A stretch of DNA of 64,000 nt from Hymenobacter guriensis (GTDB taxonomy: Bacteria > Bacteroidota > Bacteroidia > Cytophagales > Hymenobacteraceae), in NCBI RefSeq assembly GCF_015773195.1, contig NZ_JADWYK010000007.1, forward strand, positions 228,352-292,351. The letters are read 5' to 3'. This document shows positions 9,104-16,976 of this stretch, in pieces. The translations under genes and the position numbers were made by a program. The notes below the pieces were generated by a model, which searched no databases, had not been told where the DNA came from, and saw nothing but the letters and a program-made list of their open reading frames with translations. The first letter of the stretch is position 1, and every line of letters starts with the position of its first letter.

Positions 9104-9898
9104 ATGAAATTTCTTCGCTTTTTGCCCTTAGCCCTAGCAAGCTTGGCCTTTGCAGGCTGTAATGATGACAATGAAACCGACAATGACTCGGCAGCTATTC
9201 AAGTGCTCCTCATTGACGCCCCCGGCGACTACAAAGCTGTAAACATCGATTTGCAGAAAGTACAGGTAAACGCTACCAACGCTGCTGGTGAGGAAGGCTG
9301 GCAGGATCTGGACTCCGAGGCTGGCAAATACAACCTGCTATCGTTGGTAAATGGCAGCTACGCCTTCATTGCCGGACAGAATTTTCCGGCTGGTCATATC
9401 GAGCAGATTAGGTTGGTACTGGGCCCGAACAATACGCTGACGCTGAAAGATGGAACCACGGTTGACCTCAAAGTGCCCAGCGGCCAGACTTCCGGCCTGA
9501 AAATCAACGTGAACGAGGATTTGAAAGCTGGGGTGACCTACTCGTTTGTGCTGGACTTTGACGTAGCCAAATCGGTGGTAGCCCGCGGCAACGGTGAGTA
9601 CAACCTCAAGCCCGTCATCCGGGCCGTACCGTTTGCCTTAGCTGGTTCCATCAAAGGCACGGTAACGCCGCTGGCGGCCAAGCCCCAGGTAATGGCTATC
9701 CGTACCGACGTAGCCAACGGAGACACCATCAACACGTACACTGATGCCAATGGCGGTTTCCAGGTTTTTGGTGCTAAAGCTGGCACATACCGCTTAGAGT
9801 TTAAAGCCGCGGCTCCGTACAAGGACACGCAAAAAGAGAATGTTTCGGTAGTAGCCGATAACGTTACCAGTGTAGGTGTTATCACTCTTACACAGTAA
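9104..9898 (+). CDS. DUF4382 lipoprotein with regulatory-like C-terminal domain
   Basis: A 264-residue lipoprotein with lipobox cysteine C19 (LAFAGC) followed by an acidic linker of Asp/Asn. Residues about 30-175 match DUF4382: IQVLLIDAPGDYKAVNIDLQ, LLSLVNGSY and LVLGPNNTLTL. The last 80 residues form a carboxypeptidase-regulatory-like (CarboxypepD_reg) beta sandwich with GSIKGTVTP, TYTDANGGFQVFG and GTYRLEF. DUF4382 proteins are secreted, of unknown function, and common in Bacteroidota. The gene stands alone on the plus strand and ends at a strong terminator. Confidence 0.87.
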   Translation: MKFLRFLPLALASLAFAGCNDDNETDNDSAAIQVLLIDAPGDYKAVNIDLQKVQVNATNAAGEEGWQDLDSEAGKYNLLSLVNGSYAFIAGQNFPAGHIEQIRLVLGPNNTLTLKDGTTVDLKVPSGQTSGLKINVNEDLKAGVTYSFVLDFDVAKSVVARGNGEYNLKPVIRAVPFALAGSIKGTVTPLAAKPQVMAIRTDVANGDTINTYTDANGGFQVFGAKAGTYRLEFKAAAPYKDTQKENVSVVADNVTSVGVITLTQ

Positions 9899-9920
9899 TC
9901 ATAAGCCTTTGTCCTTGCCT

Positions 9921-9961
9921 ACAAAAAAGGCCTTCCGCTGACAGCGGAAGGCCTTTTTTGT
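9921..9961. terminator. Bidirectional intrinsic terminator
   Basis: A stem of about 17 bp (aaaaaaggccttccgct against agcggaaggcctttttt) with a short loop, flanked by A and T runs. It ends the DUF4382 gene on the plus strand and the thioredoxin-like gene on the minus strand. Confidence 0.88.
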
Positions 9962-9978
9962 TTTTCAAGAAAGTAAGC

Positions 9979-10587
9979 TTAACCCAGCTTTTGCACCAGC
10001 GCCAGCAGTTCTGCCTGGGTGGTGCGGGTTTTGTCTTTGGCATACCAGGCGTGTACCTGCTCGGCGTAGGCTTCGTGCGAGAGTCCCTGGGCTTTCAGGT
10101 CCAGAAACAATGCCTGCGCGGGAGCTGGCCGGGGCCCCCACTGGGTTACTTCCTCCAGGGTAACAGCATCGAGCATGATGAGCTTGGGAATGGCTCGGCC
10201 CCCATTTGTAAGGTAACGGTCCATCAAGTCCAGGTTTTCGTCGCGCAGCAGGTAGCGAGTGGCTAGCTGGCCCTGGCTGGCCTGGGCCACGGCTTCCAGC
10301 GTCGGGACAATCTGCGCTGCATCGCCGCACCAGCCTTCGGTGAGTACCAGCCACACGTAGGGGCGCGGCAACTCCTGCACGGCTACCAGTAGCTGGGGCA
10401 GCACCTGCACGGTCTTATCTATCCGCTCCATGCGCTGCACGTTCAGTCGGGCGTAGTGCGTGAGGGCCTCCGACTGCTGCGGGCCGGTAGTAAGGCCTTG
10501 CGTGAGCAGCTCATCGATAAGCTGGCGGTAGGCCGCGTAGGAGTAGGCAGTGTGCAGACGCTCGGCCGAAAGAACGGGAAGTGCCAT
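9979..10587 (-). CDS. Thioredoxin-like family protein
   Basis: A 202-residue cytoplasmic protein with a helical N-terminal extension and a thioredoxin fold. The active-site loop reads EGWCGDAAQ: the nucleophilic cysteine C87 is kept, while the second cysteine of the usual CxxC is alanine. This WCxD form is known in a Bacteroidota/Firmicutes thioredoxin-like group with no settled function, and it implies a monothiol mechanism or binding role. The cis-proline region is visible in GRAIPKLIMLD. It lies between two terminators, so it is probably a single-gene unit. Confidence 0.85.
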   Translation of the reverse strand: MALPVLSAERLHTAYSYAAYRQLIDELLTQGLTTGPQQSEALTHYARLNVQRMERIDKTVQVLPQLLVAVQELPRPYVWLVLTEGWCGDAAQIVPTLEAVAQASQGQLATRYLLRDENLDLMDRYLTNGGRAIPKLIMLDAVTLEEVTQWGPRPAPAQALFLDLKAQGLSHEAYAEQVHAWYAKDKTRTTQAELLALVQKLG

Positions 10588-10640
10588 AGGGCAGCAGAGA
10601 AGAAATAAGACAGAAAGGATAAGGGACTGAGCATGAAAAA

Positions 10641-10675
10641 CCCTTCCCGGCGGCAGATGTTTGCGCCGGGAAGGG
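10641..10675 (-). terminator. Intrinsic terminator after the DinB gene
   Basis: A 12-bp GC-rich stem (10641-10652 with 10664-10675) around an 11-base loop. On the minus strand it is followed by a T-run (aaaaa on plus, 10636-10640), so it ends the DinB-family gene. Confidence 0.8.
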
Positions 10676-10692
10676 CTTCACGGTGCCAGCGC

Positions 10693-11196
10693 CTACAGGC
10701 TGGGCACGTCGGCCGCCGCCGCTTTGGCCGACAGCTCCCGGCAGTACGTAATAAAATCGGTATTGATGGGCTCCAGGCCGTGCAGGCGCAGGTCGCGGGC
10801 TACCTGGGCCCGGTGGTAGTTGGCGTGTACGGGCACGTGGGTGAAAATATCCGCTACCTGGCTGGTGTATCCCTCCCCGGCCGAGTTGGTGTACGTAATC
10901 AGGCGGCTCAGCTCGGCCTCATCGGCGGCCGCCACGTAGTCGCGGAAGCGGGCCGAGGTTTGCTCGTGCCAGTGGTGCAGGCCTGCCAGGTCGTGCTCCT
11001 GCCACACTTTTACGGGACTGGGCGTAGCGGTGAGGCGGCCCAGCCAGATGGCCTGGGCGTTGAGCACGTGGCTGAACAGGCGCAGGCTGCTGGCCGGAAG
11101 GGTAGCGCCGGCAGCTACCAGGCTATCAAGGTGGCGGAGCAGGGTTTCGTTGGCCCACACGTTGTAGGCCCCCAGCTTTTCGTTGGTGTTACTCAT
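10693..11196 (-). CDS. DinB family protein
   Basis: A 167-residue four-helix-bundle protein of the DinB/YfiT superfamily. The metal-binding histidines are plausible at HVLNAQAIWLGR (helix 2) and HANYHRAQVA (helix 4), the usual H...HxxxH arrangement. DinB-like proteins in other bacteria are damage-inducible or thiol-transferase related, but most members, like this one, have no assigned substrate. No SOS box is evident upstream. It is flanked by unrelated single genes. Confidence 0.87.
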   Translation of the reverse strand: MSNTNEKLGAYNVWANETLLRHLDSLVAAGATLPASSLRLFSHVLNAQAIWLGRLTATPSPVKVWQEHDLAGLHHWHEQTSARFRDYVAAADEAELSRLITYTNSAGEGYTSQVADIFTHVPVHANYHRAQVARDLRLHGLEPINTDFITYCRELSAKAAAADVPSL

Positions 11197-11299
11197 GGGT
11201 AAAAACTAAACAGGGCAAGACAAGTAAACGACGGCGCGAAGGTGCTACAGCGGCTTAACCGGCCCAGCCACCAAATAGCTTTATCTACATTTTCAAACG

Positions 11300-11770
11300 C
11301 TACCGGGGGTCTTCCCACACGAGGCGCTCCTCGGTACGCTTTTTCTCAAAATCGGGGCACTTGCCGTCGCCCCGGCCCGTGAAGCCGCCATCCGGGCGGC
11401 AAAGCACCGTTCCTTTGGCGCTGTAGAGCGTGGAGTACTGGTCGCAGCAGGGCGCGTTGAAGTAGTACACCAACTGCCCATCAAGGCGGTAGCTCAGGAT
11501 GCGCGCCTTGGGGTTCTGGGGCTTTTCGGTGGCGCCCAGCTCGGCAATGCGCTTCTGCAGCCAGGCAGGCCGGGCAGTGGTATCAAACATGGCAACGGTG
11601 GAAGAAGCCGGCCGGCTGGTGGTAGGATTTACCGTGGAAGGCGACGAGGTAGCCTCCGACTGCACTTCCCGGGGGTTGTCGTTGGCGGGCGTACTCACTT
11701 CGGGCCGACGGGCACAGGCGCCAGCCAGGAGCAGGGCGGCTAGCGGGGCAAGGGAAAAAATCAGGCGCAT
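11300..11770 (-). CDS. Small lipoprotein with DUF6970 domain
   Basis: A 156-residue lipoprotein with lipobox cysteine C19 (LLAGAC), a Ser/Thr/Pro-rich linker (residues 24-65), and a C-terminal domain with the double cysteine and glycine motifs FNAPCCDQYSTLYSAKG, CRPDGGFTGRGDGKCPDF. This cysteine/GDGKCPDF pattern matches DUF6970, a Bacteroidota domain of unknown function. The four cysteines probably form disulfides in the periplasm. It is a single gene with its own upstream region of about 90 bp. Confidence 0.8.
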   Translation of the reverse strand: MRLIFSLAPLAALLLAGACARRPEVSTPANDNPREVQSEATSSPSTVNPTTSRPASSTVAMFDTTARPAWLQKRIAELGATEKPQNPKARILSYRLDGQLVYYFNAPCCDQYSTLYSAKGTVLCRPDGGFTGRGDGKCPDFEKKRTEERLVWEDPR

Positions 11771-11857
11771 AAGGCAGAAAGCAAAGCGGGGCCGCGAAAG
11801 TAATGAAGAGCTGGTAACTCTCCGGCTTACGCCAAACCGGAAGCGGGGTTGGCCGGG

Positions 11858-12256
11858 TTACCGGCCAAGCAGGGCCCACACCCGCGGCGCGAATACCAGC
11901 AGGCCCACCGTTAGCGCGGCCAGCGCCATTACCAGCACCGCCCCGGCGGCTACGTCCTTGGCCCGGCCGGCCAGCGGGTGGTACTCGGGCGAAACCAGGT
12001 TTACCACCGCTTCAATAGCCGTATTCATCAGCTCAGCACACCACACGGCGCCCACGCTCAGGGCCACGGCGGCCCATTCCCCGGGCGTGATTTTGAAATA
12101 CCAGCCCAGCCCCAATACCACCAGCGTAGCCGCCGCATGCAGCCGCAGGTGCACCTCGGTGCGCAAAGCCGCTGCCACGCCCCGAAAGGCATAGCCAAAG
12201 CTGGCGGCCCGCTGCCGCAGTATGGCCGGAAAGCGGCGGGGTTGGGAATCAGCCAC
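11858..12256 (-). CDS. dgkA: Diacylglycerol/undecaprenol kinase family protein
   Basis: A 132-residue integral membrane kinase of the DgkA family. Three membrane helices are visible, with the family block EVHLRLHAAATLVVLGLGWYF in the first and the catalytic/metal segment CAELMNTAIEAVVNLVSPEYHPLAGRAKDVAAGAV (split here: ELMNTAIEAVVNLV, HPLAGRAKDVAAGAV) after the second. It phosphorylates diacylglycerol or undecaprenol for lipid recycling and cell-wall carrier supply. There is no ATG at the domain start; a GTG at 12256 overlaps the stop of the upstream GNAT gene by eight bases, which suggests translational coupling. Confidence 0.88.
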   Translation of the reverse strand: MADSQPRRFPAILRQRAASFGYAFRGVAAALRTEVHLRLHAAATLVVLGLGWYFKITPGEWAAVALSVGAVWCAELMNTAIEAVVNLVSPEYHPLAGRAKDVAAGAVLVMALAALTVGLLVFAPRVWALLGR

Positions 12257-12845
12257 GAGCGGTATCGAAAGCGCCGAAGACGGTTTGCCGCAGCGCCGCC
12301 CACTCCGGCCGGATGATGCTGAAGATAATAGTGTCGCGTCGGATGCCGCCCTGCGTGGGGCGGTGGCTGCGCAAGGTGCCCTCCTCGGTGGCGCCCATCT
12401 GCCGCATGGCGTTCTGCGACTTATAGTTGCGCGCATCCGTTTCCAGCTCCACCCGCTTGCAGCCCAGCTCATCGAAAGCATAGCGCAATAGCAGGTGCTT
12501 GGCGGCCCGGTTGAGGCCCGTGCGTTGGAAATCAGTGCCAATCCAGGTGTAGCCTATGCTCAGGCGCTGCTCCTCAGGCACCACGTTGTAGTAGCTGGTG
12601 CTGCCTGCGGCCCGACCCGTTTGCTTGTCGATGATGATAAACGGGTAGCGCCGTGCCTGTGCCCGGCCCTGCAGCGCGGCGGCCACGTAGGCTTCCAGCT
12701 CCGAGCGGCTGTCGGCGCGGGTGAGCGTGTAGAGCCACAGTTCCGGGTCGGCGGCTGGTTCCTGCAGCAGGTCAACGTCAGTGCCCACCAATGGACGTAG
12801 CAAAGCCCGGTCGTTTTCCAGAATGATGTCAGCGGAGAAATCCAT
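12249..12845 (-). CDS. GNAT family N-acetyltransferase
   Basis: A 198-residue RimJ/RimL-type acetyltransferase. It contains the typical LRPLVGTDVDLL opening, the IDKQTGRAAGSTSYYNV strand, the acetyl-CoA-binding segment IGYTWIGTDFQRTGLNRAAK, and the C-terminal CKRVELETDARNYKSQNAMRQMGATEEG. Members acetylate protein N-termini, amino acids or aminoglycosides; the target here cannot be read. It is the first gene of a pair with the diacylglycerol kinase gene, whose GTG overlaps its stop codon. Confidence 0.88.
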   Translation of the reverse strand: MDFSADIILENDRALLRPLVGTDVDLLQEPAADPELWLYTLTRADSRSELEAYVAAALQGRAQARRYPFIIIDKQTGRAAGSTSYYNVVPEEQRLSIGYTWIGTDFQRTGLNRAAKHLLLRYAFDELGCKRVELETDARNYKSQNAMRQMGATEEGTLRSHRPTQGGIRRDTIIFSIIRPEWAALRQTVFGAFDTARG

Positions 12846-12890
12846 GCGGATAAGGCAGATGAAGTACGCAGCGTAAAGATGCCCGAAAAA

Positions 12891-12931
12891 CCGAAACGCC
12901 GCTGCCCCAGAGTGGAGCAGCGGCGTTTCGG
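12891..12931 (-). terminator. Intrinsic terminator after fumC
   Basis: A 15-bp perfect stem (12891-12905 with 12917-12931) with an 11-base loop. An A-run on plus (12886-12890) gives a T-run on the minus strand, so it terminates fumC about 20 bp after its stop. Confidence 0.87.
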
Positions 12932-12950
12932 CTTCAGCGGAAAGCAGGCG

Positions 12951-14357
12951 CTATTTCTTGATTTCGCCTACCATGTCTTCGGGCTTCAGCCACTCGTTGA
13001 ACTGCTCCTCGGTGAGGTAGCCAAGCTGCAGGGCGGTTTCCTTCAGCGTAGAGCCGTTTTTGTGGGCCGTCTGAGCAATTTCGGCGGCTTTGTAGTAGCC
13101 AATGTGGGGGTTGAGGGCCGTCACCAGCATCAGCGACGAATCCACGTGCTTTTTGATGTTGGCTTCCAGCGGCTCGATGCCTACGGCGCACTTGTCGTTG
13201 AAGCTCACGCACACGTCGCCAATGAGGCGGGCTGAGTGTAGGAAGTTGTAGATCATGACGGGCTTGAACACGTTCAGCTCGAAGTGGCCGTTCATGCCGC
13301 CGATGTTGATGGCTACGTCGTTGCCCATCACCTGCGCCGCTACCATCGTCATGGCCTCGCACTGAGTGGGGTTCACCTTGCCGGGCATGATGCTGGAGCC
13401 CGGCTCGTTATCGGGAATGTGCAGCTCCCCGATGCCGGCGCGCGGACCCGAAGCCAGCAGGCGGATGTCGTTGCCTATTTTCATCAGCGAAGCGGCCACG
13501 GTTTTCAGAGCGCCATGGGCTTCCACAATGGCGTCGTGGGCGGCCAGGGCCTCAAACTTGTTCTCGGCCGTAATGAAGGGCAGACCCGTCAGCTCGGCAA
13601 TGTGCTTGGCTACGTTTTCGGAGTAGCCGGGAGGGGTATTGATGCCCGTACCTACGGCAGTACCACCTAAAGCCAGCTCGCTCAGGTGAGCCAGCGTATT
13701 CTTGATGGCACGCAGGCCGTGGTCGAGCTGCGACACGTAGCCCGAAAACTCCTGTCCTACCGTTAGCGGGGTGGCATCCATCAAGTGGGTGCGGCCGATT
13801 TTAACGATGTGCATGAACTGCTCCGACTTGCTTTTGAGCGTGTCGCGCAGCTTCTCGATGCCAGGAATGGTGGTTTCCACCAGAATCTTGTAGGCCGCAA
13901 TGTGCATGGCCGTCGGGAACGTGTCGTTGGAGCTCTGGCTCTTGTTCACGTCGTCGTTGGGGGCCAGCACTTTTTTCTCGTCGGAGAGGAGGCCGCCCTG
14001 CAGCACGTGGCCGCGGTAGGCTACCACCTCGTTCACGTTCATGTTGCTTTGCGTGCCCGAGCCGGTCTGCCACACCACCAGCGGAAACTCCTTATCGAGT
14101 TTGCCCTCCAGGATTTCGTCGCACACGCGGCCAATCAGCTCGGCCTTGTCGGCGGGCAGCACGCCGGCGTCGCGGTTGGTAAGGGCAGCAGCTTTCTTGA
14201 GGTAGGCGAAGGCGCGGATGATTTCCTTGGGCATCCGGTTGATGTCCTGGGCAATCTGGAAGTTGTCGATGCTGCGCTGGGTCTGGGCGCCGTAGTAGGC
14301 GTCGGCCGGCACCTGCACGGTGCCCATGGTGTCTTTCTCGGTGCGGAACTGCGTCAT
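12951..14357 (-). CDS. fumC: Class II fumarate hydratase
   Basis: A 468-residue class II fumarase that converts fumarate to L-malate in the TCA cycle as a soluble tetramer. Seen are the N-terminal [21 protein letters not shown], the substrate-site segments [13 protein letters not shown] and [11 protein letters not shown], and the superfamily signature [13 protein letters not shown] with the catalytic serine loop. Length is standard. The open frame extends upstream to 14516, but family alignment places the start at the ATG at 14357. It stands as a single-gene unit. Confidence 0.96.
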   Translation of the reverse strand: MTQFRTEKDTMGTVQVPADAYYGAQTQRSIDNFQIAQDINRMPKEIIRAFAYLKKAAALTNRDAGVLPADKAELIGRVCDEILEGKLDKEFPLVVWQTGSGTQSNMNVNEVVAYRGHVLQGGLLSDEKKVLAPNDDVNKSQSSNDTFPTAMHIAAYKILVETTIPGIEKLRDTLKSKSEQFMHIVKIGRTHLMDATPLTVGQEFSGYVSQLDHGLRAIKNTLAHLSELALGGTAVGTGINTPPGYSENVAKHIAELTGLPFITAENKFEALAAHDAIVEAHGALKTVAASLMKIGNDIRLLASGPRAGIGELHIPDNEPGSSIMPGKVNPTQCEAMTMVAAQVMGNDVAINIGGMNGHFELNVFKPVMIYNFLHSARLIGDVCVSFNDKCAVGIEPLEANIKKHVDSSLMLVTALNPHIGYYKAAEIAQTAHKNGSTLKETALQLGYLTEEQFNEWLKPEDMVGEIKK

Positions 14358-14556
14358 GCTTCTGAACGTGGGATGAGAAGAGGAAGGAACGGCTAAACGT
14401 GCCCCAGCTGGGGCGGCGAGGCAAAAGTACGCAACCCTGCCCCGCCCGCTACCGAAATCCCCAAATTCTGCGGGTGTCGCCCGTGGCTGCGGCCGGCGGG
14501 GCTGCGTATAGCCCAACTAAACGTTGAATTTCTCACCTGCACCTTCTGCCCATATC

Positions 14557-14799
14557 ATGAAAAAGACCTTCGAAGACGAGTCCGACGCCTTATCTACCTC
14601 TTCGGCTACTCCCACCACGGACCAGAGCGCCGGCGCTACTGCACCTTCCTCCGAAAACACAGCCCCCGTGCCCACCGCTGGCAACGGCGCCCCCGACTAT
14701 AGCCAGGTAAAGCTGAAAACCGACTCGGAGCTGCCTGCTCCCGACGGACCCGGCGGAAGCGCCACTGCCCCCGAAAGCGGCGGCGGCTACAGCGGCTAG
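14557..14799 (+). CDS. Small acidic low-complexity protein, 80 aa
   Basis: An 80-residue protein rich in Ser, Thr, Ala, Pro, Gly and acidic residues, starting MKKTFEDESDALST. No domain, signal peptide or membrane segment is visible; it looks intrinsically disordered. An alternative start at 14524 adds 11 residues. It begins 200 bp from the divergent fumC start and ends just before a very strong hairpin, which supports a real transcription unit. Function unknown; a spurious frame in GC-rich DNA cannot be fully excluded. Confidence 0.55.
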   Translation: MKKTFEDESDALSTSSATPTTDQSAGATAPSSENTAPVPTAGNGAPDYSQVKLKTDSELPAPDGPGGSATAPESGGGYSG

Positions 14800-14806
14800 C
14801 AATACC

Positions 14807-14874
14807 AACCACTCATGCAAAAGGGCCACCGCAATTACCCAGGTAATTGCGGTGGCCCTTTTGCATGAGTGGTT
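14807..14874. terminator. Perfect 32-bp inverted repeat with a four-base loop
   Basis: Arms at 14807-14838 and 14843-14874 match perfectly around the loop ccag. It lies between two convergent genes and carries A/T-rich segments (gcaaaaggg / cccttttgc) inside the stem, so the inner part (GC-rich, followed by TTTT) can work as a terminator on both strands. The stem is about twice as long as a normal terminator. Confidence 0.8.
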
Positions 14875-14885
14875 ACATCAAGAAG

Positions 14886-16172
14886 TTACTCCAGTGGGTT
14901 GAAGGTAACGGAAACCCGCATAACCGTTGGTACGCGCTTCCCACGTACAATGGCTGGGTACCATGCTGGGCCCTCTTTAAGCAGGCGGATAGCTTCTGCG
15001 TCGCACTCTTCCGACACGGGGCTCACCACTTTAATATCCTGCAGCGAGCCGTCGGCGGCTACCACGAAGCGCAGCTTCACCACGCCTTCCACACCTTTAG
15101 CTCGGTCGGCCTCGGGAAATTTCAGCTCCTTTTTAAGGTAGCGCCGGAATGCCGCGTGGCCACCCAACGGCACTGAGGCCAAATCTGGAGAAGGCGGCAT
15201 CTGCATGGCAGTACGGCCCCCGGCTACCGGTGCTGCCGCAGCTGGAACCGATGGAAGCTTGCCGGCTTTATTAGTAGCGGTAGCAGCCGTAGCCACTTCT
15301 GTGGGTTTGGCAGTGCTGCCAGCCATAGCCACAGCGGGTAGCTTAACTCCTTCTACTCGCGGGGCTGATAGTGCTATTGCCCGCAAGGCACTACTGGGGC
15401 GGGGCTCCATAGCCGCTACCACCACGGAATAGGCTTCAGCAGCCGGGGAAGCAGCATCGGAGGTAAGGGTACTGGTTGATGTAGTGGTAGTAGCAGAGGC
15501 AAGTTGGTTGGTGAATACTGCGTTGGCAGAAATTACTTTTGCTGGTTGCCTGGTGGTAGCTGAACCTGCCAGCGCTGAGCCGACGTGCCTCACGCGGGGC
15601 GGTACTATACGGCTCTGGTAAGCCACCTGCGGCTGTGGAGATACTGCTGTCAGGCCAGCTTCTGGAGTTGCATTTGCTCTCGGAGCCGCTGCCACTAATG
15701 GCGCAACCGGGGCTGCAGGGTTAGCGAAAGGAGCCAGCTGCTCTGCTGCCGGGGTACCCACTTGCGGAGCCAGTATGGGTACTTCGGCCGCGGTGTTGGC
15801 TACCGGAGTACGGCGAGCCATAAAAGGCCGGGAGTTCAGCCAGAAGACACTGGCGGCCACTACCAGCAGCAGCAGCGTAGCTGCTACCCCGGTCCAGGCC
15901 GCGTAGCGGTGCGAGTGCCGGGCGGCATCTACTGCCAGGCGCGTGTGTAAGCGGCTGCGCACGGAGGCCAGACCCCGCTCCGTGGTGGCGTAATCGGTGA
16001 CGGACAAACCTTCCAGCACTTCGGCGCAGCGGGCACAGTCGCTGGTGTGGGCCTCCACATGATACTGCTGGGCAGGCACCAGCGTACCGGCCGCGTACTG
16101 GCGCAACAGCTCCGCCGACACGTGCTGGTCGGGGGCGGGCGGGGGCACAAGCGTGAGGTTACGAGGCGGCAT
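14886..16172 (-). CDS. Zinc-finger anti-sigma factor fused to a TonB C-terminal domain
   Basis: A 428-residue membrane protein with an unusual mix of parts. Residues 17-60 are a zinc-binding anti-sigma (ZAS/HC2-like) domain with H42-x3-C46-x2-C49. One membrane helix follows (about 93-112, LLLLVVAASVFW), then a 200-residue Ala/Pro/Thr-rich periplasmic linker, and finally a TonB C-terminal domain (about 340-428) with FPEADRAKGVEGVVKLRFVV, ADGSLQDIKVVSPVSEECD and VTFNPLE. The ATG at 16172 overlaps the end of the sigma gene by 14 bases. I infer that it holds the sigma factor at the membrane and touches outer-membrane partners through its TonB end. Confidence 0.85.
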   Translation of the reverse strand: MPPRNLTLVPPPAPDQHVSAELLRQYAAGTLVPAQQYHVEAHTSDCARCAEVLEGLSVTDYATTERGLASVRSRLHTRLAVDAARHSHRYAAWTGVAATLLLLVVAASVFWLNSRPFMARRTPVANTAAEVPILAPQVGTPAAEQLAPFANPAAPVAPLVAAAPRANATPEAGLTAVSPQPQVAYQSRIVPPRVRHVGSALAGSATTRQPAKVISANAVFTNQLASATTTTSTSTLTSDAASPAAEAYSVVVAAMEPRPSSALRAIALSAPRVEGVKLPAVAMAGSTAKPTEVATAATATNKAGKLPSVPAAAAPVAGGRTAMQMPPSPDLASVPLGGHAAFRRYLKKELKFPEADRAKGVEGVVKLRFVVAADGSLQDIKVVSPVSEECDAEAIRLLKEGPAWYPAIVRGKRVPTVMRVSVTFNPLE

Positions 16173-16785
16173 CGGTAGGATAAGATTCAAGCATGCGTTT
16201 AAGGTTGCGTTTGCCGTTTTGCAGGTAGCTTTTCACCAGACTAAGATCATAACCGGTGGCGTCGGCAATGTCGCGGTAGCACTTCTGTTGTAAATAAAAC
16301 AGCTCCAGGCACTGGCGCTGCCCGTCCGGCAGCTCGGTAAGGGCGTGCTCCAGGTAGCGGAGGCGGGCTTCGGTTGAGGCAGCTTCTTCGGGGTCATCAG
16401 CAGGTAGATGCCGGCCGGCTGCCGATTCCATATCCGTAGCATCAGGAAAATGCAAGATAAGCGGGCCTCCACCCTCGGGGCTGGTGCGCTGCCGGGCCCG
16501 CAGCACCATCAGGCAGTAGTTGCGGGCGGTGGTGTGCAGCCAGGCCGTGAAGTTGTCTACCTCGTGGCGGCGAAGCTTTTCTACCAGTTGCTCGAAGAGC
16601 TGCATCACGGCGTCCTGAGCGTCTTCGTCGGGGCGCAGGTAGCGGCGGCAGATGGCAAATACGGCCGTTAGGTGCCGGTCGTAGAGCATGCCCACGTCCT
16701 GCACGTCGCCGTGCTGGCGGTAGCGCAGCAGCAGTTCCTCATCGGAAAGCTCAGTGGGCGACTTAGAACGGCGGCGAAAAAACAT
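16159..16785 (-). CDS. ECF-type RNA polymerase sigma factor
   Basis: A 208-residue sigma-70 family factor with region 2 (DVGMLYDRHLTAVFAICRRYL, DAQDAVMQLFEQLVEKL, FTAWLHTTARNYCLMVLR) and region 4 (LEHALTELPDGQRQCLELFYLQQKCYRDIADATGYDL, written in parts as LPDGQRQCLELFYLQ and YRDIADATGYDLSLVKSYL). The frame is open to 16848 but the natural start is MFFRRRSKS at 16785. It overlaps the anti-sigma/TonB gene and diverges from a vWA gene at 16977, which may be one of its targets. The signal it answers to is unknown. Confidence 0.92.
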   Translation of the reverse strand: MFFRRRSKSPTELSDEELLLRYRQHGDVQDVGMLYDRHLTAVFAICRRYLRPDEDAQDAVMQLFEQLVEKLRRHEVDNFTAWLHTTARNYCLMVLRARQRTSPEGGGPLILHFPDATDMESAAGRHLPADDPEEAASTEARLRYLEHALTELPDGQRQCLELFYLQQKCYRDIADATGYDLSLVKSYLQNGKRNLKRMLESYPTDAAS

Positions 16786-16976
16786 AGACACGAGGGCCAG
16801 GCAGAATCTTTCCGAAGCTACGGTTTTTACGGGAGCAAAAAAGAGCATTTACTTAAAAATCAGCAGGCCGCCTCTGGCGTAGGGCTTTTCACAGCCGGGA
16901 AATTTTGCGCCATCCGTGTGCAATTCGACTAAGTACTGCATCAAAAGCATATCCATTCACTTTAACTCGTGTTTGT

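Noticed and set aside
11858..12541. Long version of the diacylglycerol kinase frame
   Set aside because: The first 95 codons are antisense-like Ser/Arg-rich sequence inside the GNAT gene; the family begins at the GTG at 12256.
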